NCBI GenBank assembly: GCA_022818135.1
Contig: JAFMSR010000017.1
Coordinates: 3,219,333 to 3,283,332, forward strand
Reading direction: 5' to 3'
Origin: Saxidomus purpurata
Taxonomy: Eukaryota > Mollusca > Bivalvia > Venerida > Veneridae
Length of the DNA: 64,000 nucleotides
The notes below the pieces were generated by a model that did not search any database, was not told the origin of the DNA, and was given only the letters and a program-made list of their open reading frames with translations. Shown in pieces: positions 51,095-63,900 of this stretch (its first letter is position 1; the number at the start of each line of letters is the position of its first letter). Made by a program: the position numbers and the translations under genes.

Positions 51095-52332
51095 CTATTT
51101 GTCCACATCTTGTTGTACAGTAGTTACATCATAGTTCCATAATTGTTACTGGTGCAGTTAATATTGCTATTGAAACACTAGGAAACAATTGTTTCTACTT
51201 AAATGCTCTAGTTAAGCATGATGAAAAGTTCATGTATATAATCATAGATTATACAAGATTTGTTCTATATTTATACTTAGTATTAAAGATGTTTTTCGTT
51301 TGAAGTCACTCTTGATTCTGCCATTCATGTCAAAAAATGTTACTGTTTCACAGTCTGGCAGCGTCTGCCTTGATTTACTTCAGTACTTAAAGAAATTACT
51401 GTAAATTGTGTGGATGAAAAAATGACATAATAGGAGCCTTATTATCCCGTTGTACAGCTTGATTTGCATACGAAATTGGACGTTAACACACACCAGGAAA
51501 ATAGTATTTAATATGAACATTCATACACTCCTTTAAAAAAAGGTAGCATGGTTATCATGCAGTGTAAGTCAAAAATTGTTTTTCCTGGGCAGTCATCCTG
51601 AAAAGTCCAGTCAGGCAAAATTTTGTGTTTGTCCGGCCAAATGTCAGGCACTGTTAAAAACTTTTCAGGAAGACTGCTTTAAAAACAACCAGGCAATGTT
51701 TCGCACTCACAGTAAAACACAGTTTTACTTATGACTGGGTTGATGATGAGATCATCTATGACAATGTGACATCAACCAAGGCTGTCCACTCTATAACTTA
51801 TAACAAAGTTTTTATGCATTTTTCTAACTCTAGCAACAATAGTTTTGAGCATAGTATTTTATCCAAGTAAGATAACCTGCTGAGATAATTGCTCTGAAAT
51901 AATTGGGAGTTATAACCCTTGAATTTGTGCAATTTTGATAACCAAATAAGCTCTGTTTGCTCTCTAGCATAGAAAATATTTGTCCAGTCTTTACTAACTG
52001 TTGGTGACAACAGGTTGCAATGTTTCGTAGCAACCAGTTAAATTGCTCATGTCAGTATGGATTAAAAACATTTGATTTTTTCAAAATTTGACGAGATTAG
52101 AAGACTTCCATTACAATAAAATTTCATAGTTCCACTCAGCTGAATTTATCCTCAATTAAATCCTTGGGCCTGTACATAAATTAGCAATAGTTTTTAAATC
52201 AATCTCAATGGGTATTGCTTGTGAATGCCGACAGAGACATAGAATTATTAGAATATGTCTCTCATGCGTGTAAAGAATTTGTTTTCCAGAGATTCTGTCT
52301 TTGTCTGCCAAATTGCAAGATTTTAAGGCTTC
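51095..52332. other. Intergenic, no gene recognised
   Basis: AT-rich; no repeat end or exon I can support. Confidence 0.45.
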
Positions 52333-52339
52333 ATTTGAC

Positions 52340-52379
52340 CAGGGTCCGTATATTACATGTATGTAATATACGGACCCTG
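52340..52379. repeat. 40-bp palindromic micro-insertion with 7-bp direct flanks
   Basis: CAGGGTCCGTATATTACAT, then GT, then the exact inverse ATGTAATATACGGACCCTG: 19 perfect pairs with a 2-nt centre. It is flanked directly by ATTTGAC at 52333-52339 and 52380-52386. Confidence 0.95.
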
Positions 52380-52386
52380 ATTTGAC

Positions 52387-54789
52387 TAATTAATACTTAG
52401 TCAAAACTTGAAAACTGTGCACAATTCAGACTTTATAGGATGACATTGCTTAGATTGTAAATGATAGTTCCCTAAGATTGAAAAAAAAACACATCAAAGA
52501 ATGGTCATATCTTGCAAGATACAGTGAACCTTTCATTTCTCAGATAGACAATACCTACATGTATATCAATGTGGCTCCAGGCATTACAGCATATTTGTGT
52601 GACAGCATAATTATTTGTCACAGTTCTGTGCTTTTCTCCTGTTTCATTTGCTGCAATTAATCTAGATAAATTAATAAGATATCTCTGTCATGGGTTGAAG
52701 ATCTCTTAAGATGTCCTGATTTGTGGGAAATCTCTTGCTGGACATGTAATCTATATTTAGACTTCTGCGAACATTGTCTTGCTTACTATGTACTGTAGGG
52801 CACAGACTACCGTAGGTTGTCTCCCTTACTAATCAATGCCTAGATATAAACTGATGTTGAGAAAAGACTGGCATGCGTAAGAGAGCTATTGATTTTAGTG
52901 CAGGAAATTATCTGTGAAAGCCGTTGACAAGGATTCTTATATTGTCAGTGTTTTCAATTCCAGTGTATTTATCTGGATGTTTACAACTGTTATTAAAGGA
53001 AGGACTGATGTAGTTTTTAGTTACTGCTTTTGAAAAATGTAATCAGATAACATTATACGATTAAATTAATTGTATTTTAGTATGCAATGATTTCTTCTGT
53101 ATGGAAACGAGATGTGAGATTGTAACATATGGTACAGTAAGTCAGCTTGTGCATTTAAAATACTATTCATTGCTTTACATTAATTTTTTCCTCTTGTTGT
53201 ATGTAACAGAATGATAATTGGCAGTGTAAATTTACTTGATTGCTTTATGATGCAAATCTATTGGAAAATCCAATTATCATACGTTAACTGTCTTTCTGCC
53301 AATGACAAATGATTCTACCTTTGACACATTTGTACACTCTGGTCATGATCTCCATTGTTCACTGTTCTGCCAGCAAACTTTAAGTGACCAGCAACCTGTT
53401 GAATATGAAATGGTTTTGCATGAATGACGAATAAATCCATTAATTTTTTTTAAGAAAAGTAATGTTAAGGGTGTTACAAATTTGAAAATGCAGACTGAAT
53501 CCATTATTTAAAATTTCCTTATTTATGGTTTGAAGGTCATCTTTTAAGTGGGATTATCTTGTTATATATAAGTTTGTTGAATATATTGCACAGAAATTTA
53601 TAACTTGAGGGTTGAGCTTTGATTGTTCTTTACTTTCAAGTTGTAATAAATCAGTATATCAAATATAAATTAAAAAATATCTAGTACAGAGTGGAAACAT
53701 GACATATTAATCAGCTATAGTTTTGTCGTAACCATTGACAACTCTGAATTTTTTCTCTTAACCCACTTATCTGAGGTCAAGTAAATTTTATAGAAGTTCT
53801 GTTTTCTTTGGATTTACAACCATTTCAAGAGTGTGTCAGTTATTTATAACCAAGGCTTAGTACTAGACTAAGAAAGTATGAGCTTTCTTATACAAAGTGC
53901 ATATTCCTCAGTTGGTGAGGGGTTGAGTGATTATTTATAAGCGACAATATATATATATAACATGCAGGTCACAAATTTTCTAATTGTTCTTAATCTTAAT
54001 TTACTGTACATATACCTTTACATGTGATCTTTAACATCCAATAACAGCATTGTCCACTATTTGGTAATTTTCAAAGTTCTAATTTTTGTATCTAGTGTTA
54101 TATCGCTGTCGAGCAAAACGGAATCTTACGCGGCAAATCTTCATTCAGTTGCAAGAATAGACGTTGTTCTTGTCATTCAATACTTCAGGCATAGCAGTTT
54201 TATTTATGAATTGGTTGTTACTTTAAGAATAAATTAGAATTTATTACAAACATAGAGTTGGAAGCAAGTACTACATTATATACAATAAGTATGACAAAAC
54301 TTTGGTATCAGTTAATTCAGTAACCACTTATAAAACTGATTTGAAACTTCTCTTTGGTGTTCAGGGGTATCGAACAAAGAAAGATTACATTGCTATAGAA
54401 CATAAATTGTGACATAAGTAAGTTTTTAGAATAAATCTCATTGATCTTTAGTCTAGCACAATGTTATGTGTCAGCAGCTCTTGCGTTAAATATGATTATG
54501 TAAAACTTGCTTGTATATCTGACTTAATTGCGCTAACACTAATCCTGCGTAAGTTCTAAAATGGACGTCTTAATCTTCTAACTTGGGCAATACCAATAGT
54601 TGTTCAAAGGGGTGCTCATAGAACAGTTTAGAACATGATTAAGCTCATCCTCGGTAACCCAGGCTATTCATTACCACGGAGAGAAGCGGCAGGAATTAAC
54701 AGTGAGTTCCGACGATGGATTAAGCTGTACATACATGATATACAGTAGTCACATAGGCGGAATCATTTGCCACAGGGTGAAGTTAAAAG
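52387..54789. other. Intergenic, no gene recognised
   Basis: AT-rich sequence with short TA runs near 53950. No exon or RNA gene seen. Confidence 0.45.
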
Positions 54790-54950
54790 GTGTAGAATAG
54801 GGAACCAGGCAAGTGTAAAATAGGGAACCAGGCAAGTGTAGAATAGGGAACCAGGCAAGTGTAGAATAGGGAACCAGGCAAGTGTAGAATAAGGAACCAG
54901 GCAAGTGTAGAATAAGGAACCAGGCAAGTGTAGAATTGGGAACCAGGCAA
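54790..54950. repeat. 23-bp minisatellite, seven units
   Basis: Unit GTGTAGAATAGGGAACCAGG plus CAA, with single-base variants. Creates a repetitive spurious frame on the minus strand. Confidence 0.95.
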
Positions 54951-55819
54951 ATACCGAGTGTTCTAGACACTGAAATGTTGGTGAGATAGTTCATGGAAAA
55001 AACGGCTGTCACACTTCCTGGTTATTGTGTGGTATTAAGCTATACACATTAGTATTGTTGCTGAAACAGTGTACATGTAACAACATAAAGATCAATAAAT
55101 TTTATTGCCTCTTAGCTTATGCATGCTGTTGCCTTTTACATGTATGGTGCTCTAACTGTATTATGTTCTATGTAATTATATTATATTATCTTTCATATAG
55201 ATCAATTTGTTTTCAGATAATAGATTGTCGCTGACTACATCAACTACCAAAGGACAGATTGCAACGCCTTTTGGCACAAATATTGATAAAACAATCCAGG
55301 AGTAGTTATGCCACCAGCAGTTAGACAATTAGTGAACTGTCAATGTATAGGAAATACTTGTTAACAAGACTGAGAAAGGCTTTGTGACAATATAAAGAGA
55401 GAAAAAACACTATCAGATATTTTAAGGGATTGGTCTATGGATTGTGAAAAGGGCAGCAACTAAATACAGGAGATACTTGCCTGTCAGATGCAGGTATCTG
55501 GGTTGGATTAATAGGGATTCACAGTGGACAGGATCATTTCTAGTACAGTTAAACAGGTAAGGCATTAGACAAGTACTAGTAAAGTTCTGTAATCTTTCAG
55601 CCATGCCAAAGTGTCCTAGTTGGAGAGGTGACCAGAAACATATTGCTTCAATTTCTCTCAGTTTAGGCAAAAGACTCAGCAAGGTTTGACTGTATTGTCA
55701 AAACTTTCACATTTATTTCACTACTACATTTATTTCAAAGACATAAATAAAAGACTTGTTTCAGAGTGGAAGAATTTTGATTTCTAAAAAGTGCAGACAA
55801 AAATAAGTTATAACACTTC
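54951..55819. other. Intergenic, no gene recognised
   Basis: No supported feature. May hold untranslated SLC12A8 exons, but nothing shows it. Confidence 0.4.
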
Positions 55820-56231
55820 TAGGGGTGCAGTGATACGGTAAATCCCGTATTGGCATATATTGCGATACAGCCAACCCATATTGCAATAATAAGTATGTTT
55901 TGTGATATATTGATGTAACAGAAAAACTAAGAAAATAGAATAAAACTAAATCACTTCCTGAAAACAGTGGCACAAGTTGGTCAAAAACGATCACGAAATT
56001 GCCCATTGAAAGCTAACTAGACACATGGGAAAGTTATATTATATTTTGTAACCAAACAATGGCAAAGATAGTCAAACATGATCTTCTTTTTTTCTGATTT
56101 ATTCACATGAAAAGCAATGTATAACCTAAGTAGTTCAATAAACTCTAAATATCGCGTTACGGGAATTTGTACTGCGGTAAGTATGGGCCTGGCTCTGTAT
56201 TGCAATATACTGGTATATTGTTGCACCACTA
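55820..56231. mobile_element. hAT-type MITE with perfect 8-bp target duplication
   Basis: The ends TAGGGGTGCAGTGATAC and (inverted) TAGTGGTGCAACAATAT are imperfect terminal inverted repeats, flanked exactly by AACACTTC at 55812-55819 and 56232-56239. Length 412 bp with no ORF. An 8-bp duplication and these ends fit the hAT superfamily. Confidence 0.92.
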
Positions 56232-56239
56232 AACACTTC

Positions 56240-57638
56240 CTACTTAGTTCAAGATATGAACTTTGCAAATAAGAAATCACATGGGGAGATAATTTATTAT
56301 TTTCTAAGGTAGAGTTGTTTTTTTTTGTTTATATTCAACTTTCACTAATTGCACTTAGTTAAAATACAGATTTTCACCGGAGTGTATTTCTTTATTATTG
56401 ACTGAAAATTAAACTGGGGAAATAAATGTGACAAAGAGGAGATAATTCATTAATCATTATCAACTCTTACCTTGCTAGCAAAAAGGGATTTATAAATTTA
56501 GCAGGGTAATTGAATACAAAAAAGGGCAACACACACAAACAAGACAACCAAAAATAGAAGACAGTACTTCCTTATTCCAATACAACAAGGTATGAGCAGT
56601 CAACTATGGATTGCTGTTTCAGCTTAGATCTATATCAACAGGAGAAATTGTCACTTGCAGATGTCAAGTGTGTCCTGACAATGGTTACCATAGCAACAAA
56701 CCTGAATAAAGAACATGACCATTGGAAAAAATATACAATAAATGAGTCTTGGAAATGACAGCAAGAAAAGCAGTGCAGGGCTGTAAATTCTAGTCTGACA
56801 CACTCGGGAGTCTTGATTATCTGTTTTTGAACACATGGATAAATCTGCCACTTTGGTTACAGTGATGAAGTCAGTAATGTGTCATTAGATTATGTTGAGG
56901 TAGGTCTGTGGGAGCTGGGGAGGGAAAATGTGGTTGTGGTCAAGGTCAAAATGCAGAAATATACATTGTAATAATCTTTACAGAGGCATTTCAATGTCCA
57001 AAATTGATAAGTTTAATAGTACATAGTGTTAAATTTTGCACTATTTGCAAAAAAATAGGAAACATAATGGTAAATTGGTCAGTGTATAGTTAGTTTTAAA
57101 GGTGATCATGGGACTTTTTATAATTGAATTACATGTAGTAACCATTAGTACATTTGTATTATTATAACCATTGAAAAGGGAAATATTTGAAAGGAAAATA
57201 CAAGGAAGCTCTACACATGTTTATATATTTCAATGTGCGCTACAATACAGACCCTTAAAGAAACAGTAAGTTGTACAATAGGAGAAAATTTTCAAATGTA
57301 GGAAATTTGTCAACTGTCAAACCAATATTGACAAAATCGTGAAAGCAATAATGTGCTTGCAATGGTTTGCTTTTGTTAAGCTATTAAAATGCCATATTTA
57401 TAAAAATTTAAACTTCTAATTATTGCACTGGTACAAAATGTACTATGAAGATTAGAAACGCAGGAGTGATAGTAAGATTTCTATAGTGTTTTCACATGAA
57501 TTTTGTAATTTCTTATTTTGCTATTGCTTATAGGTTCATGTTTATTTTATTTTTTGGTTATATAAGTATACTACAGAGACATTGTTTTCAGATAAATTTA
57601 TAGATTATAATATTCAATATTTTTATTATTTTTTTCAG
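56240..57638. other. Intergenic / SLC12A8 upstream, no gene recognised
   Basis: AT-rich. It ends in the pyrimidine tract TTATTTTTTTCAG (57626-57638) that forms the acceptor of the first coding exon, so at least one untranslated SLC12A8 exon should lie further upstream. Confidence 0.5.
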
Positions 57639-57717
57639 TGTAAGTGATAGCAGAGTGATGTGTGAAATAGATGACATGAAGTGATTGAGAAAAGCTTATG
57701 TGTTAGGATCTGTCAGA

Positions 57718-57942
57718 ATGTCAGATTCAGAGCACACCAGTCTAATGTCAGAAACACAGGGAACTGGAAGTGGTCATGGGGGAACCAGTCGTAAGAAACC
57801 CCCACCCCCAGACTGGGGAAAGTACGGGCTGAGCCAGGAACCTGCAAAGGCTCCATACAGTGATAACATTGCAACTGGAGGGGAAGCCGGGTACCAGCAC
57901 ACTGATACAGGAAACAAAAACGAATTATTCCAGGAAGACCAG
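57718..57942 (+). CDS. SLC12A8: SLC12A8 exon with start codon (residues 1-75), GC donor
   Basis: Exon starts at 57639 after TTTTTTTCAG; the first ATG in frame is 57718 ([20 protein letters not shown]). Low-complexity Gly/Pro-rich tail, including [10 protein letters not shown]. Phase-0 joining to the next exon requires the donor CAG|gcaagt; without it the frame stops at 58000. Confidence 0.85.
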
Positions 57943-60900
57943 GCAAGTGAAGAAGCAGAGTTAATTAATGTTGATACATATGTTTGGACCATTCCTTAAC
58001 CTGATCTTTATTCAGGTTTTACGTTTTTTACGACCATATTTAATATCAAGACATGCTAATCTAAAAGTTTTAGATGTTTTCTTTCATGGAAGCACATTTT
58101 GTTAGTTTTGTGAAATTTGTACTCCTTGCTTTTAGCAACTGAATCTAAGTCAGTCAGGTTGTGTAAATTATTTCAGAGTGGCTTTTATATTATTTGAAAA
58201 TCTTACACAGTAGATCTATTTTATTGTAAAGTATTGTAAGTAGATGTATAAATACATACTATTTTAAGAATCTTACAAAATAAATGTATGTTATTTTAGA
58301 GACTTGCGCAGTAAAAACTTATTAAGTTAGAATCTTACGTAGGTAGTGTATAAAAAAAATATGCTATGTTAGGTCCTTACACAGTAAATTTAATGTAAAT
58401 TAATATAGAATGTTACACAGTAAAAGTATGTGAAATTACAGTCCAACACAGTAAATGTTCATATTATTATATAATCATATACATTGAGTGTATATTTATG
58501 TAAGAACTTTACACACTACATGAATACCTTTTAAGAATCTTACTATAATTTGAAGCTTACACTTAAATGTATTTCACTATACAATATTGAGCAACATATG
58601 CTTATTCTTTTAGAATCTTCCATGGTGACCATTGATGTATATAATATATGTCATTTTAGACTCATACAAATAAATATTGATTATTTTAAAACTGTATGTA
58701 GTAAATTAATGTATATTTGTATATTTTAGAATCTTACACAGTGAATGTATATAATTTCAGAATCTCATTCAGAAGATGTGGTGGAAGGCAAACTTCTTCA
58801 TCAATGAGCCGGTATTGTTTGGAACATGGGATGGTGTGTTCACCTCGTGTATGATCAACCTACTGGGTGTGGTCATATTTTTACGAATGGGATGGATTGT
58901 GGTAATTGTTATTCTGTTTTCAGTTTGACTATTCGAAGAATAAGGAGAACTATTCTACTCATTCTGTGAGGTTAGTGCATGAATGATGTATCTCATATAC
59001 AATAAAGAAGGAGATGCAACGTTCATGCGCTAAGACATCGTTTAATACTATCCCTGGTGTTGTTGATTACAGTTTTATAGCAAGCTTCGTTTTCTTGTTA
59101 TATCTTTGCGCTTACAGCTTCAATCTTACCGTGAAGAAGGCTTTGTAAAAGCCGAAACGTTGGTCTTAAAATAAAAGAGTCAAACTAAACCTGCTTTGAT
59201 TGTGTGGTTACATTACACTTTTGTGTCGTTTATAGCTTCAATCTTATGGGGGATGGGACACGTGACCTCTAGGGTCAAGGTCATCATCAGTGCTATACTT
59301 CTTGGATTGTAAGGTTAAAGTTTTATAGCAAGCTTTGTTTCATTTATAAATCTTTGTAACTCAGGATTAATCTCCATAAACATGGTCTGAGGATAATTCT
59401 TAGAAATTCTTAGTTACAGTTGTGTGTGCAAGGCACAGTCACGCACATATCTCTGTAACTACTTATGACATTGATTTGAAACTTTGCTGAAGTGTACAGG
59501 GGTATCAAACTTTGTAAATAAACAGCTATCTGTTTTGCCTTTTACTGACAAAAGTTCTGTTTTTGTCGAGCCCACTTGCGGTGAGCTCGACATAGAGTGC
59601 GTCCGTGCGTGCGTCCGTCTGTCCGATTTTGTCCGGACCATATCTTTTTCATGCATGGAGGGATTTTGATGTTACTTGGCACAAACGTTCACCATCATGA
59701 GATGGAGGGTCATGCGTAAGAACCAGGTCCCTAGGTCTAAGGTCAAGGTCACACTTAGAGGTTAAAGTTCAAAGTTAAGAATATCTTTGTCTGGAGCATT
59801 TCTTCATCATGCATGGAGGGATTTTGATGTTACTTTCTACAAATGTTCACCACCATGGGCTACCCTTGTTTTTAGAATTACTTCCCTTTGTTGTTACTAT
59901 AAATAGCGTATATTGTAACTTTTTTATTTCTGGCCGTAGAGAAAAATCGAGACCACTTTTCTTTGGTACAACATGCATGTTACATCCATTATTTTGTCCC
60001 ATCTCTACTTGGTAAGGAGTTAGCCCTTTTGTTATATGGCGGGCTCGACATGTTGCACGTGGGCATCTATTATTGGCAAGCACTGAAAATAGTCAAGCAC
60101 GCTGTCATTCAGACAGCTGTTGTTGTTTTTTTTTTTTTTATAGATTAAGACATTGACAGTATTGCTCCGTTAGGGCAAGTACAAAAATATTGATTGAAAC
60201 TTGCAAGAATAAGGAATTTGTTATGCCAGTAAGACGTATCTTTCTTGATTAATCAAGTGATATTAGTAATTTAAACATCCAAACTGCTCTTGGGGAATTT
60301 CAATTTCTGTTGTAAAAACTTCATTGGTGAGTTGTGGGAAAAATTGCCAGAGTTGATGTTTATTGCATAATTTACAATGTTTTTTATCCTTTTTATCTCG
60401 ACTTTTCGAAGAACAGGGGTGCTATCCTACTCGCGTCGGTGTTGGCGTCGGCGTTGGTGTCACACCTTGGTTAAGTTTTTCATACCACCCCACTTTATTT
60501 CAAAAGTATTAGAGGTATGGCTTTGAAACTTACCATACTTGTTTACCATCATAACCTCCATCTACAGACAAGAGTACATAACTCTGTCAAGGTTTTTGAC
60601 AGAATTATGGCCCGTTTTTAGCTCGACTTTTCTATGAAAAGGGGAGCTATCCTACTCGCCCCGGCGTCGGCGTCGGCGTTGGCGTCACACCTTGGTTAAG
60701 TTTTTCGTACCACCCCACTTTATTTCAGAAGTATTAGAGGTATGGCTTTAAAACTTACCATACTTGTTTACCATCATAACCTCCATCTACAGACAAGAGT
60801 ACATAACTCTGTCAAGGTTTTTGACAGAATTATGGCCCTTTTTTTACTTAGAAAGTGTATTGAGCTTGGTTAAGTTTTTCGTACCACCTCACTTTATTTC

Positions 60901-63900
60901 AAAACCATTGGAGGTATTGCTTTGAAACTAACCATACTTGTTTACCATCACGACCTTCATCAACAGACAAGAAGACATAAATCTGTCAAGGTTTTTGACA
61001 GAATTATGCCCCTTTTTGACTTAGAAAATACATTGAATATGGGTAAAATCCTCTTATTGCCTTAACCCTTTGAGATATTGCTTTGAAACTTTTAATGCTA
61101 TTTCACATCATTACCCCCATCTGCAGGCAAGAGAAGGTAACTCTGTCAGGGATTTGTTTTAAAAATTAAGGCCTTTTATCGACTTAGAATCTTGGTTAAG
61201 TTTTTCGTACCAGTCCACTTTTTGACTGAACTGTTTGAGATATTAATTTGAAAGTTGGAATACTTGTTTACCATCATGATTCCCAAACATGGGCAGGAGA
61301 AGGTAATTCTGTCAAGGATTTTATATGAATTATGGCCCTTTTTGACTTAGAAACTCAGTTAAAATTTTCATTCTTGTCCACTTGTTAACTTAACCATTTG
61401 AGATATTACTTTGAAAGTTGGAGTACTTATGTACCATCGTAAGACCTATCTGTAAGCAAAAGAAAATAACTCTGTGAAAAATTTTCTTGATTTGTACTTA
61501 GAAATTCCTAGTTAAAGTCTTGTGTGCCCTTAACTGTCAAAGTTTTGTTTTATTGGCAAGCACTAAAAAAGTCGAGCACGCTGTCCTACTGACAGCTCTT
61601 GTTTACTTAGAAAGTGTATTGAGCTTGGTTAAGTTTTTTGTACCACCTCACTTTATTTCAAAACCATTGGAGGTATGGCTTTGAAACTTACCATACTTGT
61701 TTACCATCATAACCTCCATCTACAGACAAGAGTACATAACTCTGTCAAGGTTTTTGACAGAATTATGGCCCGTTTTTAGCTCGACTTTTCTATGAAAAGG
61801 GGAGCTATCCTACTCGCCCCGGCGTCGGCGTCGGCGTCACACCTTGGTTAAGTTTTTCGTACCACCCCACTTTATTTCAAAAGTATTAGAGGTATGGCTT
61901 TGAAACTAACCATATTTGTTCACCATCATAACCTCCATCTACAGACAAGAGTACATAACTCTGTCAAGATTTTTGACAGAATTATGGCCCTTTTTTGACT
62001 TAGAAAGTGTATTGAGCTTGGTTAAGTTTTTCGTACCACCTCACTTTATTTCAAAACCATTGGAGGTATTGCTTTGAAACTAACCATACTTGTTTACCAT
62101 AATGACCTTCATCAACAGACAAGAGTACATAACTCTGTCAAGATTTTTGACAGAATTATGCCCCTTTTTTTACTTAGAAAATACATTGAATATAGGTAAA
62201 ATCCACTTATTGCCTTAACCCTTTGAGATATTGCTTTGAAACTTTGAATGCTTGTTTACATCATTACCCCCATCTGTAGGCAAGAGAAGGTAACTCTGTC
62301 AGGGATTTGTTTTAAAAATTAAGGCCCTGAATCTTGGTTAAGTTTTTCGTACCAGTCCACTTTTTGACTAAACTGTTCGAGATATTACTTTGAAAGTTGG
62401 AATACTTCTTTACCATCATGATCCCAAAACAAGGGCAGGAGAAGGTAATTCTGTCAAGGATTTTATATGAATTATGGCCCTTTTTGACTTAGAAACTCGG
62501 TTAAAATTTTCATTCTTGTCCACTTGTTGACTTAACCATTTGAGATATTACTTTGAAAGTTGGAGTACTTATGAACCATCATGAGACCTATCTGTAAGCA
62601 AGAGAAGATAACTCTGTGAAAATGTTTCTTGATTTGTACTTAGAAATTCTTAGTTAAAGTAGTTAAAGTCTTGTGTGCCCGTAACTGTCAAAGTTTTGTT
62701 TTATTGGCAAGCACTAAAAAAGTTGAGCGCGCTGTCCTACTGACAGCTCTTGTTTACTTAGAAAGTGTATTGAGCTTGGTTAAGTTTTTCGTACCACCTC
62801 ACTTTATTTCAAAACCATTGGAGGTATTGCTTTGAAACTAACCATACTTGTTTACTGTCATGACCTACATCAACAGACAAGAATACATAACTCTGTCAAG
62901 GTTTTTGACAGAATTATGCCCCTTTTTTACTTAGAAAATGCATTGAATATGGGTAAAATCCACTTATTGCCTTAACCCTTTGAGATATTGCTTTGAAACG
63001 TTGAGTGCTTGTTTACATCATTACCCCAATCTGTAGGCAAGAGAAAGTAACTCTGTCAGGGATTTGTTTTAAAAATTAAGGCCCGTTATCGACTTAGAAT
63101 CTTGGTTAAGTTTTTCATACCAGTCCACTTTTTGACTAAACTGTTTGAGATATTAATTTGAAAGTTGGAATACTTGTAAACCATCATGATCCCAAAACAT
63201 GGGCAGGAGAAGGTAATTCTGTCAAGGATTTTGTTTGAATTATGGCCCTTTTTGACTTAGAAACTCAGTTAAAATTTTCATTCTTGTCCACTTGTTGACT
63301 TAACCATTTGAGATATAACTTTGAAAGTTGGAGTACTTATGTACCATCATGAGACCTATCTGTAAGCAAGAGAAGATAACTCTTTGAAAATGTTGCTTGA
63401 TTTGTACTTAGAAATTCCTAGTTAAAGTATTGTGTGCCCTTAACTGTCAAAGTTTTGTTTTATAGGCAAGCACTAAAAAGTCGAGCGCGCTGTCCTACTG
63501 ACAGCTCTTGTTTGTTTAACTGAGAGACGGATCGTGCCATATTAGAATTGTATATTGAACATGCAGAGTGCCGATAACTTGTATTTGATGAATATTCTCT
63601 CTGTCCTTATGCTGATCACCTCTGACTGTTAGAAAGAAAAGCAACAGAAAAAAACTAATGCCAGGCATTAAATGCAATATCTATTTAAGTAACATTTTTG
63701 TATATTGAATATTGAAAGACAAAAGTAGTTCCATTTTACGCTCATTCTGAAGAACAGGGAAAGTTTGGTTTGAGATGTTTATACTTAGGAAAGTATAACT
63801 TTACAATCGCCCCCTCTTGTTGAAAAGTATTACGCCCTCTTGGACTTCCAACAAGAAGTCGGAAGTACAGAAGTTAGTACAAGTTTATGGCATTTTAGTT

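Noticed and set aside
50840..51142. Frames rich in YIYIYI
   Set aside because: Translation of the (TA)n microsatellite.
54749..55012. Minus-strand frame with repeated LVPYSTLAWF/LPGSLFYTC peptides
   Set aside because: Produced by translating the 23-bp minisatellite; no coding evidence.
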